NCBI GenBank assembly: GCA_012269555.1
Contig: JAAXKA010000146.1
Location: 20,255-84,254 of the forward strand
Length of the DNA: 64,000 nt
Direction of reading: 5' to 3'
Source of the DNA: Alphaproteobacteria bacterium
Lineage (GTDB): Bacteria > Pseudomonadota > Alphaproteobacteria > Puniceispirillales > Puniceispirillaceae
Every line of letters begins with the position of its first letter. Positions within the stretch are counted from its first letter, which is position 1. Below the pieces are notes generated by a model, which worked only from the letters and a program-made list of their open reading frames with translations, was not told the origin of the DNA and ran no database searches. The translations under genes and the position numbers were made by a program. Positions 40,287-49,296 of this stretch are shown here, in pieces.

Positions 40287-40342
40287 TTACATTTTCCTTA
40301 AAAGTAACCAAAAGTCTTTTGAAAATTAGAGATAAAAGAAAA

Positions 40343-40534
40343 ATGAACGTTCATAAAAAAAACATTGAGAATTCAAGAACCAAGTCTGCCAGTAGTTTAA
40401 AAAATAAGAAATCTACAAAAAACAAGGGTAAAAAGTTTGCAAATAACGCTGTTAGTGAGACTGGAGGTCCAAAAGGTCCAGAGCCAACAAGATATGGTGA
40501 TTGGGAGCAAAACGGCAGGTGTACCGACTTTTAA
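40343..40534 (+). CDS. DUF1674 protein, succinate dehydrogenase assembly factor 4-like
   Basis: The C-terminal signature ETGGPKGPEPTRYGDWE then NGRCTDF identifies the DUF1674/SdhAF4 family, which protects flavinated SdhA before complex II assembly. The N-terminal half is lysine/serine/asparagine-rich and probably disordered. ATG 40343 gives 63 residues; TTG 40319 would add eight. The gene is usually next to rsmB in alphaproteobacteria, as here. Confidence 0.88.
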   Translation: MNVHKKNIENSRTKSASSLKNKKSTKNKGKKFANNAVSETGGPKGPEPTRYGDWEQNGRCTDF

Positions 40535-40620
40535 TCAAGATTTTTTCCGGAATAACAAAAGATATATCCTTTAAAATGGAATGTTATAATTGGGTTTAAA
40601 AAATTAAAAAAGGGGAGGGT

Positions 40621-40956
40621 ATGAGGCTAAAAACTAATATCGTTATAGATGCAGCGTTGAGACAAGCCAATAACCTAGCTATTCCAGCTTGTATATCTAA
40701 GAAAGGTGATCCAGATGCTGGAGCAATATTTTTGGAATTGGAAACGGGTTTGGATTGTGTTCACCTTTTTCATAGAAGGTTCGATTTTGATGAAAATGAA
40801 ATATGGGAGTGTCTTAATCAAGGAGACCCGCAACGAGCAGATATTATAGCAAAACAAATTCAGAGAGAAATTGATAGAGATCCGGACTGCTGGGTTGTAA
40901 CTGTTCAGGATAGACGGGCGAGAAATATTTTTAACATTATTTCAGAATGTACGTGA
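40621..40956 (+). CDS. DUF1491 family protein
   Basis: The 111-residue protein starts MRLKTNIVIDAALRQ and contains PDAGAIFLELE and DPDCWVVTVQDRRARN, the pattern of DUF1491 proteins of alphaproteobacteria. Function is unknown. The ATG is preceded by a very strong AGGGGAGGG. No signal peptide or membrane helix is visible. It lies alone between the SdhAF4-like gene and hisD. Confidence 0.8.
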   Translation: MRLKTNIVIDAALRQANNLAIPACISKKGDPDAGAIFLELETGLDCVHLFHRRFDFDENEIWECLNQGDPQRADIIAKQIQREIDRDPDCWVVTVQDRRARNIFNIISECT

Positions 40957-41083
40957 ATTAAGGTAGTTTTATTCTTCAGTGTTATTTAAAAAGATCATAC
41001 TGTGTTCTTCCATTAAGGAAGCGTTGTTTACATAATTATTTTGACAAGCCTTTTAGTAGCATTTTATAAACGGAACCATTAAT

Positions 41084-42421
41084 ATGCAAAATTCCAACTC
41101 ATTTAGTGTTTTTCGTCTTTCTGATATTTCAGATGAGGGGTATTCTTCTCTTCTTAAAAGAACAGAAGATAAACTGGATTATTTTCTGCAGCATGTCCCT
41201 GAGATAATTGACTCAGTTCGATTGGAAGGAGATAAAGCTTTAGCTAGATTTGGTATTCAATTTGACAAAGCAGAGGCTCTAACTGAGAAAACAATTCTGG
41301 CAACCAAAAGAGATTTTAACAATGCTTTTGATCAGCTGGCTCCAGAAATTATTGAAACACTTGAATATGCTGCTGATAATATTCGCAGTTTTCATGAATA
41401 TCAAAAACCAAAAAAAGAATGGCAGGTCGAGCTTAGACCTGGGGTTTATGTTGGTGAAAAAACAGTCCCGATAAGCCCTGTCGCTTTATACTCTCCGCGT
41501 GGAAAAGGTTCTTTTCCATCTGTAACACTAATGACCTCAATACCTGCAATGGTTGCTGGGGTATCTGAACCGATTATTTTAACGCCACCTGGAAGAGATG
41601 GTTTAATTGATCCAGCTACTTTGGTTGCTGCAAAGCTAGCAGGCGTTGAATTGGTTGCCAAAGCTGGCGGCGCTCAGGCTGTAGCAGCAGCAGCGTATGG
41701 GACAGAGACAATTCCTAAATGCCTGAAAATTGAAGGCCCAGGAAGTCCATGGTTCGTTGCTGCTAAACAAATCTTATCATCTCAAATAAGCTCTCGATTA
41801 CCTGCTGGACCAAGTGAGGTGATGATTTTAGTAGACGATACTATTGACCCAGCACTTGCAGCCCTTGACATTCTAATAGAATGCGAACATGGAAGTGATT
41901 CATCAGGTTTTATTGTGACGTGGTCAGAACAAATAGCAGAAAAAATCATTGAAAAAATACCATATTATCTTTCTAAACTTTCAGAGGAAAGAGCGAACTA
42001 TGCCTCAACTGTTTTATCGGGAAGTCAAGGAGGAATAGTTATTGCTCAAAGCAAATCACAAGCAATAAATTTTGTTAATGACTTTGCGCCCGAACATTTG
42101 CAAATCCTGTCAGAGGAAGCAGAGGGTTATTTACCATTTATTTTAAATGCCTCTGAAATTATGCTTGGGACGTATAGTGCGGGCTCATTAGCTAATTATT
42201 TGCTTGGTCCAAATTGTGTTTTGCCAACCTCTGGTGCAGCTAAAACTCATTCACCATTAGGTGTAATGGATTTCATGAAAACTATTTCTATTGGTAAAGT
42301 TACGCCATTAGGATTTGAAGAAGTTGCCCCGAAGACAGAAATATTTGCAAAATATGAAGGTTTTGACGCTCACGCAAATGCGGTCTCCGCTTTGAGAGTT
42401 GAAGTATTAGAGGGGAAATAA
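41084..42421 (+). CDS. hisD: Histidinol dehydrogenase
   Basis: HisD oxidises histidinol to histidine in two NAD-dependent steps with zinc. Family motifs are clear: YSPRGKGSFPSVTLMTSIPA, EGPGSPW, LPAGPSEVMIL, ECEHGSDSSGF, NDFAPEHLQI and LGPNCVLPTSGAAKTHS, which contain the zinc and catalytic residues. The 445-residue length is normal. No other his genes are adjacent. Confidence 0.96.
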   Translation: MQNSNSFSVFRLSDISDEGYSSLLKRTEDKLDYFLQHVPEIIDSVRLEGDKALARFGIQFDKAEALTEKTILATKRDFNNAFDQLAPEIIETLEYAADNIRSFHEYQKPKKEWQVELRPGVYVGEKTVPISPVALYSPRGKGSFPSVTLMTSIPAMVAGVSEPIILTPPGRDGLIDPATLVAAKLAGVELVAKAGGAQAVAAAAYGTETIPKCLKIEGPGSPWFVAAKQILSSQISSRLPAGPSEVMILVDDTIDPALAALDILIECEHGSDSSGFIVTWSEQIAEKIIEKIPYYLSKLSEERANYASTVLSGSQGGIVIAQSKSQAINFVNDFAPEHLQILSEEAEGYLPFILNASEIMLGTYSAGSLANYLLGPNCVLPTSGAAKTHSPLGVMDFMKTISIGKVTPLGFEEVAPKTEIFAKYEGFDAHANAVSALRVEVLEGK

Positions 42422-42516
42422 TACAGGGCCTAATTAATTTCCAATCAAATAGTCTTAAATTTATGGAATATTCATAAAAAAATATTTTTTTAATTAAATA
42501 ATATTGAAGTAATAAG

Positions 42517-42969
42517 GTGAAAAAACTTCCAGTCAGATTTATTATAGTGAAACATTTATTTTTTATTGTTGTTTTTTTTTCGTTATCCAGGTGTTTGTTT
42601 GCTGAAACAATATTAGAAGGCAACGTAACCAAAATAAGAGATGGAGACACGATTGAGGTTGGCCAAATAGCTATACGTTTTCAAGGGCTAACCTGCGATG
42701 AATTGAATACTAAAAAAGGTCGCGAGGCCCATGACTTACTTAATGAAATTTTAATGGGGAAGCGTGTTGTGTGCGTGCTCAGTGGCGACATGTCTTATGA
42801 ACGATTGGTCGGAAGATGTGCTGTTTCTGAAAAGGGTGACATAGCTCGATATCTTATCGAAAATGGTTATTGCGGGAGGTGCAATAGATATGACAAAAAA
42901 GGGTTTTATGCCGAGTCAGAAAAGAAATCAGGACCCTATACGGGTGTTACGCCCTCTTATTGCCATTAA
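42517..42969 (+). CDS. Secreted thermonuclease-family (SNase-like) protein
   Basis: After a signal peptide (cleaved near LFAET) the protein has a staphylococcal-nuclease-like fold. KIRDGDTIEVG, IRFQGLTCDE and YERLVGRC supply the expected Asp, Arg, Glu and second Arg of the active site, so it may be active. It uses a GTG start at 42517. Five cysteines in the mature part suggest disulfides in the periplasm. The substrate is unknown. Confidence 0.85.
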   Translation: MKKLPVRFIIVKHLFFIVVFFSLSRCLFAETILEGNVTKIRDGDTIEVGQIAIRFQGLTCDELNTKKGREAHDLLNEILMGKRVVCVLSGDMSYERLVGRCAVSEKGDIARYLIENGYCGRCNRYDKKGFYAESEKKSGPYTGVTPSYCH

Positions 42970-43022
42970 TCAGATATCCCTGACTATATGTTTTAATAGA
43001 ATTTAGTAGGAAGAAAAGGCCA

Positions 43023-43616
43023 ATGAAAAAAATAGTGAATGTTATATATGTATTTTTATTTTTGTTTTTGTTAGTTGGGGGAACTACTGTGGCAAGTGAA
43101 GAAGTAGCATTCGACTTGGTAGAAAAAAACCAAATTTATGAAATTCGTTATTATGAGCCAATGCTTGTTGCAGAAGTGGAATATACTGGTGATAATGGAG
43201 GATTTGGAGCCTTATTTAACTATATTTCAGGCGCAAATATATATTCTTCAAAAAAAAATTCATCTAGTTCAATTAAAATTGAAATGACGGCTCCCGTTAC
43301 ACGCCTTAAACAAAATAATAAAAACGTAATGCAATTTTTTTTACCCAAACGCTTTACAGCTGAAACAGTGCCTGTCCCAGTAAATCCAAATGTAAAAATA
43401 AAGTCCATAGATGGTGGTTATTTTGCTGCAATTACATATTCAGGCAGTGCCTCAGAAAATAACTTCCTAAAACATGTAAAAATATTATCCCAAAGATTAT
43501 TATCAGATAAAATAATTTTTTTTGAACCAGCTATTCGCGCAACCTACAATGGACCCTTTACTCCCCCTTTTATGAGAAGAAATGAGGTTATATATAAAAT
43601 CAAATGGGAAAAATAA
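43023..43616 (+). CDS. Exported SOUL haem-binding family protein
   Basis: A signal peptide (cleaved near TTVASE) precedes a SOUL domain. Characteristic segments are YEIRYYEPMLVAEVEY, IEMTAPVTR and the C-terminal YNGPFTPPFMRRNEV. The family binds haem in some members, but in many bacterial members no ligand is proven. It follows the secreted nuclease after 53 bases, so both may be co-expressed envelope proteins. Convergent with ridA. Confidence 0.88.
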   Translation: MKKIVNVIYVFLFLFLLVGGTTVASEEVAFDLVEKNQIYEIRYYEPMLVAEVEYTGDNGGFGALFNYISGANIYSSKKNSSSSIKIEMTAPVTRLKQNNKNVMQFFLPKRFTAETVPVPVNPNVKIKSIDGGYFAAITYSGSASENNFLKHVKILSQRLLSDKIIFFEPAIRATYNGPFTPPFMRRNEVIYKIKWEK

Positions 43617-43670
43617 TTATGTTTACATAAGTAAATATTGCAGATTTCGAGTAGGTGATTTCTCTGATTG

Positions 43671-44057
43671 TTATGTAGCTGCAATTAGATCGATTTCAAC
43701 AGAAGCTCCAACAGCTAATCCAGTTACCCCGATACATGTTCTTGCGGGCAACTTATTTTTTGAGAAATAGCTTTCATAAACAGCATTCATTTTGTCAAAA
43801 TCTTGAAAATTTATCAAATAAACTCTGGCAAAAATAACTTTATCAAAATTTGAGTTTGCTTCATTAAGCACATCTTTTAAATTTTCCATAACCTGTTTGG
43901 TTTGTATCTCTATACCACCAAAAACTAATTTTGTTTTATCATTCTTTTGTGTTGGCATTTGCCCTGTTACAAACAGAAAATCACCCGCTTTGACAGCATG
44001 ACTGAAAGGGCCCACTCTTTCCGGGGCATTTGAAAAAGTTAAATGTTCAATTTCCAT
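43671..44057 (-). CDS. ridA: RidA family enamine/imine deaminase
   Basis: RidA hydrolyses reactive enamines and imines made by PLP enzymes. The 128-residue protein has GPFSHAVKAGDFLFVTGQ at the N-terminus and the catalytic Arg in LPARTCIGVTGLAVGASVEID. The upstream EamA exporter may be in the same transcript, though the gap is about 115 bases. Subfamily (RidA proper or a relative) is not certain. Confidence 0.9.
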   Translation of the reverse strand: MEIEHLTFSNAPERVGPFSHAVKAGDFLFVTGQMPTQKNDKTKLVFGGIEIQTKQVMENLKDVLNEANSNFDKVIFARVYLINFQDFDKMNAVYESYFSKNKLPARTCIGVTGLAVGASVEIDLIAAT

Positions 44058-44172
44058 ATTCTTTGTCCAGTTTTTGTATAAAGTTATTTTGATATTCTTG
44101 TGAGAATTTTCTTATTTCTGTGAGATATTTATTTATTTTATACCTTTAGATAGTCTATAATTTATATCTTTT

Positions 44173-45084
44173 TTATTCTTTTTTGTTCGTTATCTGAAGT
44201 AAAACTACTGCAGAGATAACAAGTAAAAATCCAATTACAAATAATGGGGTTATACTTTCGCCAAGAAAAAGCGCACCTGCTAAAATTGCTGTTAGAGGAT
44301 TAAATCCACTGCAAACAGCGGCTTGTGTTGGAGATATCATTTTGAGAGCTAACCCCCATAAATAAATCATTAATGCCCCTGAGGGAATCCCCAGAATAAA
44401 TACATAAAACCATCCGGATAGGCTGAAATTTATTGAACCCGAAAAGGGAGTGCCAAATAGAATAGCAATAACAAACATAAATAAAACACCAAATATAAGA
44501 GAGTAAATCATAATTGGTTGATTGCCATAATTTTTGATTAGACCTTTAGCAAAAACAGTAAAAACAGAAGCTGAAATTACACCCATTGTAATTATCATGT
44601 CCCCCAACAATTTCTGGGTAGTGTTGTCAGTGAGATTTGAAGATAAAGATAAAACCACTCCACTAAACGCAAGAAAGATCGCAATGAATTTTGTTATTGA
44701 AAAATTCTCGATTTTAAATGAGGTGGCGATAATAATTGTCCATATAGGCATTGATGCAAATAAAATTCCTGCTCTCCCTGATGTAGTAAACTCTAAACCA
44801 AAAGTGAGACAAATTGGGAAGCCTGAAAAATAGGCAATTCCTAAAATACATACTTTTAAGAGGTCTTTTTGAGCAAAACGCACCTTTTTGAGGATTTTAA
44901 TTGAAAAAAGAGAAAGCCCCAGCAACATTATAAACCAGCGCAAAAAGCTTAAGGTAAAAGGATCTGTCTCGGGTAAGGCCAATCTTGTGACAGTGAAACC
45001 AATTCCGCCTAATGCAGACGCCATGCTCCCAAAAAAAAGCCCCCAAAATATAGTTTTATTGAGAACACTCATTCCGTAGTCCAT
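44173..45084 (-). CDS. EamA/DMT-family transporter
   Basis: The 303-residue membrane protein has about ten helices formed from two EamA repeats. Segments GRAGILFASMPIWTIIIAT and AAVCSGFNPLTAILAGALFL are typical of the conserved fourth and ninth helices. Such proteins export amino acids or other metabolites. The substrate cannot be read from sequence. A second ATG, four codons in, is an alternative start. Confidence 0.88.
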   Translation of the reverse strand: MDYGMSVLNKTIFWGLFFGSMASALGGIGFTVTRLALPETDPFTLSFLRWFIMLLGLSLFSIKILKKVRFAQKDLLKVCILGIAYFSGFPICLTFGLEFTTSGRAGILFASMPIWTIIIATSFKIENFSITKFIAIFLAFSGVVLSLSSNLTDNTTQKLLGDMIITMGVISASVFTVFAKGLIKNYGNQPIMIYSLIFGVLFMFVIAILFGTPFSGSINFSLSGWFYVFILGIPSGALMIYLWGLALKMISPTQAAVCSGFNPLTAILAGALFLGESITPLFVIGFLLVISAVVLLQITNKKE

Positions 45085-45250
45085 AAACTGTTTAATTCAA
45101 ACAATAATTTTTTATCTTTCCGTTTAGCTTAATTTTATTTATTTGTTTAATCTTAGCTTTGTCATGAAATAATTTGAGTGTATAAGATGATATTATACAA
45201 CTAATTAGAGTTGTTTTTCAGTTTTTTACAACTTGTTTCAACGATTTATA

Positions 45251-46261
45251 ATGGTTTTTACTGCTACATTCAATGACGGTATAAATAGAAAATTATGCGT
45301 AGCTCCAATGATGGACTGGACAGACCGCCATTGTCGTTTTTTTCATAGGTTGCTTGCGCCGTCTGCACTTTTGTTTACTGAAATGGTTACTGCAGACGCA
45401 ATTTGTCATGCAGAAAATCCAAGCAGGTTTCTTTCACATAGCGAAGCTGAGCATCCTCTTGTTCTTCAGGTTGGAGGTTCCGATCCCAAAAAATTATTCA
45501 GGGCAATTAAATTGGCAAATAAGTTTGGATTTTGTGAGTTTAATTTAAATGTTGGTTGCCCCTCAAATAGGGTGCAATCCGGACGGTTTGGAGCGTGTTT
45601 GATGGAAGAACCAGACATTGTTCGAGAATGTTTAATGGCTATGAAAGAAGCAACTGATAAGCCTATATCAGTAAAGTGCCGGATTGGCGTTGATGACATG
45701 GACATTAACTTGGGGTTAGATAAATTTATTCAAAAAATCAGTAGTTCTGGTATTTCAGTTTTTTATATTCATGCAAGAAAGGCCTTGCTTACAGGATTAA
45801 GTCCAAAGGAAAATCGCAATGTTCCTCCTTTAAATTATGAGCGGGTACATAGGCTTGCGTTACAAAATCCTGAAAAGGTAATAATCCTTAATGGAGGTTT
45901 GGAAAATAAAGATGACATAATTTCCAAACAGCACGATTTCCATGGAGTAATGCTTGGAAGAGCAGCTTACAAAACCCCCTACATATTATCAGAGATTCAC
46001 TCTCATTTAACAGGTGAACCACTTCTTGAGAAGCACTCTTTGGCTATGAAAATGGCTGATTATGCTGATATGGTTATTGAAAATGGAGGTAATTTACATC
46101 AAGTTACTCGCCATATGCTAGGTTTGTTTAGTGGAGAGAGAGGGGCAAAATATTGGCGCCAACAACTAGGAGAACTGGCGAGGTTGCAGCCTCATAATTC
46201 TGATTTAATTCGTAAAACAGCAAAGTTTTGTTGCGCAAAGACTCAAAGAAAGGTTGCCTGA
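45251..46261 (+). CDS. dusA: tRNA-dihydrouridine synthase DusA
   Basis: DusA reduces uridine at positions 20/20a of tRNA with FMN. Motifs are VAPMMDWTDRHCRFFHR, FTEMVTADA, QVGGSDP and the catalytic Cys in NLNVGCPSNRVQSG, followed by VKCRIGVDD. ATG 45251 is preferred to a TTG at 45233 because the family core starts soon after. The last base of its TGA is shared with the yciB ATG (TGATG). Confidence 0.94.
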   Translation: MVFTATFNDGINRKLCVAPMMDWTDRHCRFFHRLLAPSALLFTEMVTADAICHAENPSRFLSHSEAEHPLVLQVGGSDPKKLFRAIKLANKFGFCEFNLNVGCPSNRVQSGRFGACLMEEPDIVRECLMAMKEATDKPISVKCRIGVDDMDINLGLDKFIQKISSSGISVFYIHARKALLTGLSPKENRNVPPLNYERVHRLALQNPEKVIILNGGLENKDDIISKQHDFHGVMLGRAAYKTPYILSEIHSHLTGEPLLEKHSLAMKMADYADMVIENGGNLHQVTRHMLGLFSGERGAKYWRQQLGELARLQPHNSDLIRKTAKFCCAKTQRKVA

Positions 46262-46839
46262 TGGCAGAAATTTCAGAAAAAAATATATCCAATCAGCACT
46301 CTAAATCAAGCAGGCCTTTAATAGAATTTGCTCCTTTATTTTTATTTTTCTTAACGAATTACTTCGCCGGAATTTTTTGGGGGACGTCTGTGTTGATTGT
46401 AGCAACTATTATATCACTTGGAGTAATCTGGCATTTAGATAGGCGTATCCCCATCTTAGCAGCATTCGGATGTGTTGCAGTTGCTTTTTTTGGAGGATTA
46501 ACGTTAATTTTTGAAGACGAGTTCTTTATAAAAATTAAACCCACCGTAATTAGTGGATTGTTCGCGCTGGTTATTCTTGCTGCTCAGATGCTTGGAAAAC
46601 AACCAATGAAGGTTTTGCTTGGTAAGCAGATCTCACTAACAACAAAAGGCTGGAAGTATTTAGCATTAGTTTGGGTTTCTATGTTTATTGTTACGGCAAT
46701 AGCTAATGAAATTGCATGGCGAACATTATCAACAGATGCTTGGGTAAGTTTTAAAGCTTTCGGTCTCACAGGGATTTCGCTTTTCTTTGCTATAATTTCG
46801 GTCCCTGTGATGACAAAATTTTCTGAGAAAACTGATTAG
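46261..46839 (+). CDS. yciB: Septation protein A / YciB-like inner membrane protein
   Basis: The 192-residue protein has about five helices and the family opening PLIEFAPLFLFFLTNYFAGI. YciB (IspZ/septation protein A) influences cell envelope synthesis and division; its biochemical role is not settled. It begins on the dusA stop (one-base overlap), so it is translated with dusA. Confidence 0.92.
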   Translation: MAEISEKNISNQHSKSSRPLIEFAPLFLFFLTNYFAGIFWGTSVLIVATIISLGVIWHLDRRIPILAAFGCVAVAFFGGLTLIFEDEFFIKIKPTVISGLFALVILAAQMLGKQPMKVLLGKQISLTTKGWKYLALVWVSMFIVTAIANEIAWRTLSTDAWVSFKAFGLTGISLFFAIISVPVMTKFSEKTD

Positions 46840-47037
46840 AATATTTAAGTTTGAACACCTATTTGTATCCTTAGATTCCTGTCCTTCGAGTTTCATTTTT
46901 CAAATTGTCGTGTAAATCATAAAAAAAGACGTTTTTGATTGAAATTAATTCATGGATTTTCGCATTGTCATATTTATAAAACAGGTTTTTTTCTTCAAAT
47001 CTGTCTTTTGAGGCTACTTGGAGAGATTTTATCTGTT

Positions 47038-47052
47038 AACAACCATGTTGTT
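47038..47052. promoter_or_regulatory. Palindrome upstream of the corrinoid operon
   Basis: Perfect arms AACAAC and GTTGTT flank CAT, about 68 bases before the corrinoid-protein start. The spacing fits a transcription-factor operator. The rest of the 280-base gap (46840-47119) shows no ORF, no obvious terminator and no B12-box, so a cobalamin riboswitch is not supported. Confidence 0.35.
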
Positions 47053-47119
47053 GTTTAATGAGTAACTTTAAAATGACATGCTTTAGAACAAAAATTGGTT
47101 GAATTATCGGAGGTTTTAA

Positions 47120-47821
47120 ATGACAGATAATGATGAAATTATTCTCGCAGATTTGAACGATGAAGAGCTCGTAGAGCAGATGCATGATGATTTATATGAT
47201 GGAATGCAAGAAGAGGTCGTTGAGGGTGTAAAGATTTTATTAAGTCGAGATTGGACGCCATATGATGTTTTAACAAAAGCTCTTGTTGAGGGAATGACCA
47301 TTGTTGGAATAGATTTCAGAGATGGTATATTATTTGTTCCTGAGGTTCTTATGGCCGCAAACGCTATGAAAGCTGGAATGGTTGTTTTGAGGCCGCTTTT
47401 GGCAGAAACAGGTGCGCCTAGAGTAGGTAAAGCTGTCATTGGAACTGTAAAAGGCGACATTCATGATATTGGAAAAAATTTAGTGTCAATGATGTGGGAG
47501 GGTGCTGGCTTTGAGGTTATTGATATAGGAATCAATAATCCAGTTGAAAATTACCTGGAGGCACTAGAAGAACATAAGCCTGATATTTTGGGTATGTCTG
47601 CGCTACTTACTACAACGATGCCCTACATGAAAGTTGTAATTGACACAATGGTAGAAAAAGGCATTCGAGATGATTATATTGTGCTTGTTGGAGGTGCGCC
47701 ATTAAACGAGGCATTTTCTCAGTCCATAGGCGCAGATGCCTACTGCCGCGATGCTGCTGTTGCTGTTGATACAGCTAAAATATTCATGAGTAAAAAAATG
47801 AATGTAGCAAAGGTTAGTTAG
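47120..47821 (+). CDS. Corrinoid (B12-binding) methyl carrier protein, MtbC/MttC-like
   Basis: The protein carries a methyl group on cobalamin. An N-terminal helical cap (residues 15-95) precedes a Rossmann-like B12 domain with the axial-ligand motif GDIHDIGKN (Asp113, His115, Gly118) and VLVGGAPLN further on. The 233-residue length matches small corrinoid proteins of methyltransferase systems rather than MetH. CGGAGG lies before the ATG. It leads a gene row with a MetF-like reductase, a pterin methyltransferase and a corrinoid activator, so it probably shuttles methyl groups to tetrahydrofolate. Confidence 0.92.
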   Translation: MTDNDEIILADLNDEELVEQMHDDLYDGMQEEVVEGVKILLSRDWTPYDVLTKALVEGMTIVGIDFRDGILFVPEVLMAANAMKAGMVVLRPLLAETGAPRVGKAVIGTVKGDIHDIGKNLVSMMWEGAGFEVIDIGINNPVENYLEALEEHKPDILGMSALLTTTMPYMKVVIDTMVEKGIRDDYIVLVGGAPLNEAFSQSIGADAYCRDAAVAVDTAKIFMSKKMNVAKVS

Positions 47822-47872
47822 CGTATTTTTTGTCATATTACAACGGACTGATGTTCAACACACTTATTATCT

Positions 47873-48190
47873 ATGGCACAAATTAAAGTAATATATTGGC
47901 GGGATATTCCTGCTCAGGTAATCGCCGAGTCTGGGAGAGGGAGAAATCGCAGGCAGGTAAAACGCGAATTACATAAACGTTTTGCTCTTGCAATTGATGA
48001 AGCAGCCATGAGGTCTGGAGCGGATAAGAGTGATGATTATCTCGAGGATTGGCGACGTGGAGACCCCATTTCTTGTACTGATATGTTAGAAAAGGAAGTT
48101 GACAATTTAGCTAATCAAATAGAACAGCTAATTAGTGTAACAGAGCTTCGCAGTTTGATAGCAAATGGTGGATTCATAAAGCCACAATAG
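47873..48190 (+). CDS. 'Virulence_fact' (PF13769-like) small protein
   Basis: The 105-residue protein has IKVIYWRDIPAQVIAE and an arginine-rich GRGRNRRQVKREL, then ADKSDDYLEDWRR, which match the family named 'virulence factor'. That name has no functional meaning here. In alphaproteobacteria the family recurs beside these corrinoid and MetF-like genes, so a role in the same methyl-transfer system is likely. No signal peptide, helix or metal motif is obvious. Confidence 0.82.
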   Translation: MAQIKVIYWRDIPAQVIAESGRGRNRRQVKRELHKRFALAIDEAAMRSGADKSDDYLEDWRRGDPISCTDMLEKEVDNLANQIEQLISVTELRSLIANGGFIKPQ

Positions 48191-48327
48191 GCATCTCATG
48201 TATTATTTTAGAAAATGGCAATACAATCTAAAAAATGTCGAAAATAAGCAGAAGATTGACGTGAGTTGGCCACAGCATAATTTAGAATATTTTACAAAAA
48301 TTGTATAGAAATGTAAGGGCTTTTTAG

Positions 48328-49227
48328 ATGTCATTAACTATTGATGCATTATCATCAGCTGCGGCCAACTGGTCTATAGAAGTAACCCCCAACGGCGCAA
48401 GTAAGGTTGAGAGTTTTGCAGATGCATTAGAGCCTGAAACACACGTGAATGTTACGTTCTTGCCCGGCTCAGACCCAGCAGACACTAATTTAGTTGCAAA
48501 AAGACTCCATGATGAAGGAATGATACCTATTCCCCATATTGCAGCTCGCTCAATAAAGGACAGAAAACATTTAGAAAAAATCGTTTCTACTTTTGCAAAA
48601 CAAGCATCCGTCAAAGAAGTTTTGGTAATAGGCGGTGGCGTTGATAAACCTATCGGTGAATTTGATTGTAGTATGCAAATTTTAAAAACAGGAATATTGC
48701 AGGCGAATGGTATCACAAAAATTGGTGTTGCGGGCCATCCAGAAGGATCGCCAGATATTGCAGATAATGAAATAAAAAGAGCTCTTCAAGAAAAAAACGA
48801 ATTTGCAATAAAAGAAAATTTAAACATGTATATTGAAACCCAATTCTGTTTTGAAGCTAAAATAGTTTTAGCATGGGAGAAAAAAGCTAGAGAGGATGGA
48901 AATCAATTACCTATTCGGATTGGTATTCCAGGTCCTGCTACGATTAAGACATTGTTTCGATTTGCCCAAATATCCGGAATCGGCCCATCTATGAGGTTCA
49001 TAGCAAAACAAGCAGGAAATGTGGCTAAATTAATGGCTGTTCAGTCACCACATCTGTTGCTAGCTGGGCTTGCAGAAGGAATGGCAGCAGATAAGGCCTG
49101 TCTTATAAAGCATTTCCATTATTATCCATTCGGTGGTTTTGTTAGAACGGCGAAATATGCCCGAGCTATTAGCGATGGAAATGTAAGTCTGAAAACAAAT
49201 GGTGGGTTTGAAGTAATAGAGAATTAA
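48328..49227 (+). CDS. Methylenetetrahydrofolate reductase (MetF)-like protein
   Basis: The 299-residue protein matches the MTHFR barrel by WSIEVTPNGASKV (catalytic Glu18 equivalent), IPIPHIAARSI and IRIGIPGPATIKTLFRFA. It would interconvert 5-methyl- and 5,10-methylene-tetrahydrofolate. Where MetF has an Asp after the fourth strand (RGD-type motif), this protein has Gly104 in VIGGGVDKP, from a GGC codon. It may run in the oxidative direction, disposing of methyl groups; this is inference from the neighbours. It is not a standard biosynthetic metF. Confidence 0.88.
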   Translation: MSLTIDALSSAAANWSIEVTPNGASKVESFADALEPETHVNVTFLPGSDPADTNLVAKRLHDEGMIPIPHIAARSIKDRKHLEKIVSTFAKQASVKEVLVIGGGVDKPIGEFDCSMQILKTGILQANGITKIGVAGHPEGSPDIADNEIKRALQEKNEFAIKENLNMYIETQFCFEAKIVLAWEKKAREDGNQLPIRIGIPGPATIKTLFRFAQISGIGPSMRFIAKQAGNVAKLMAVQSPHLLLAGLAEGMAADKACLIKHFHYYPFGGFVRTAKYARAISDGNVSLKTNGGFEVIEN

Positions 49228-49296
49228 ACTTTGAAACCCCACTTTTTTAAAGGATAAATAAACAGAATATGGTGTAGTGAAGAAAGAAGAAATTTT

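Noticed and set aside
42460..42500. Hairpin TTTATG...CATAAA and A/T palindrome after hisD as a terminator
   Set aside because: The stem is AT-only with a bulge, and the T-run is displaced from it; in this AT-rich sequence it is not distinct from background.
46840..47119. Cobalamin riboswitch upstream of the corrinoid operon
   Set aside because: I expected one but found no B12-box or matching paired elements; only a short palindrome is visible.
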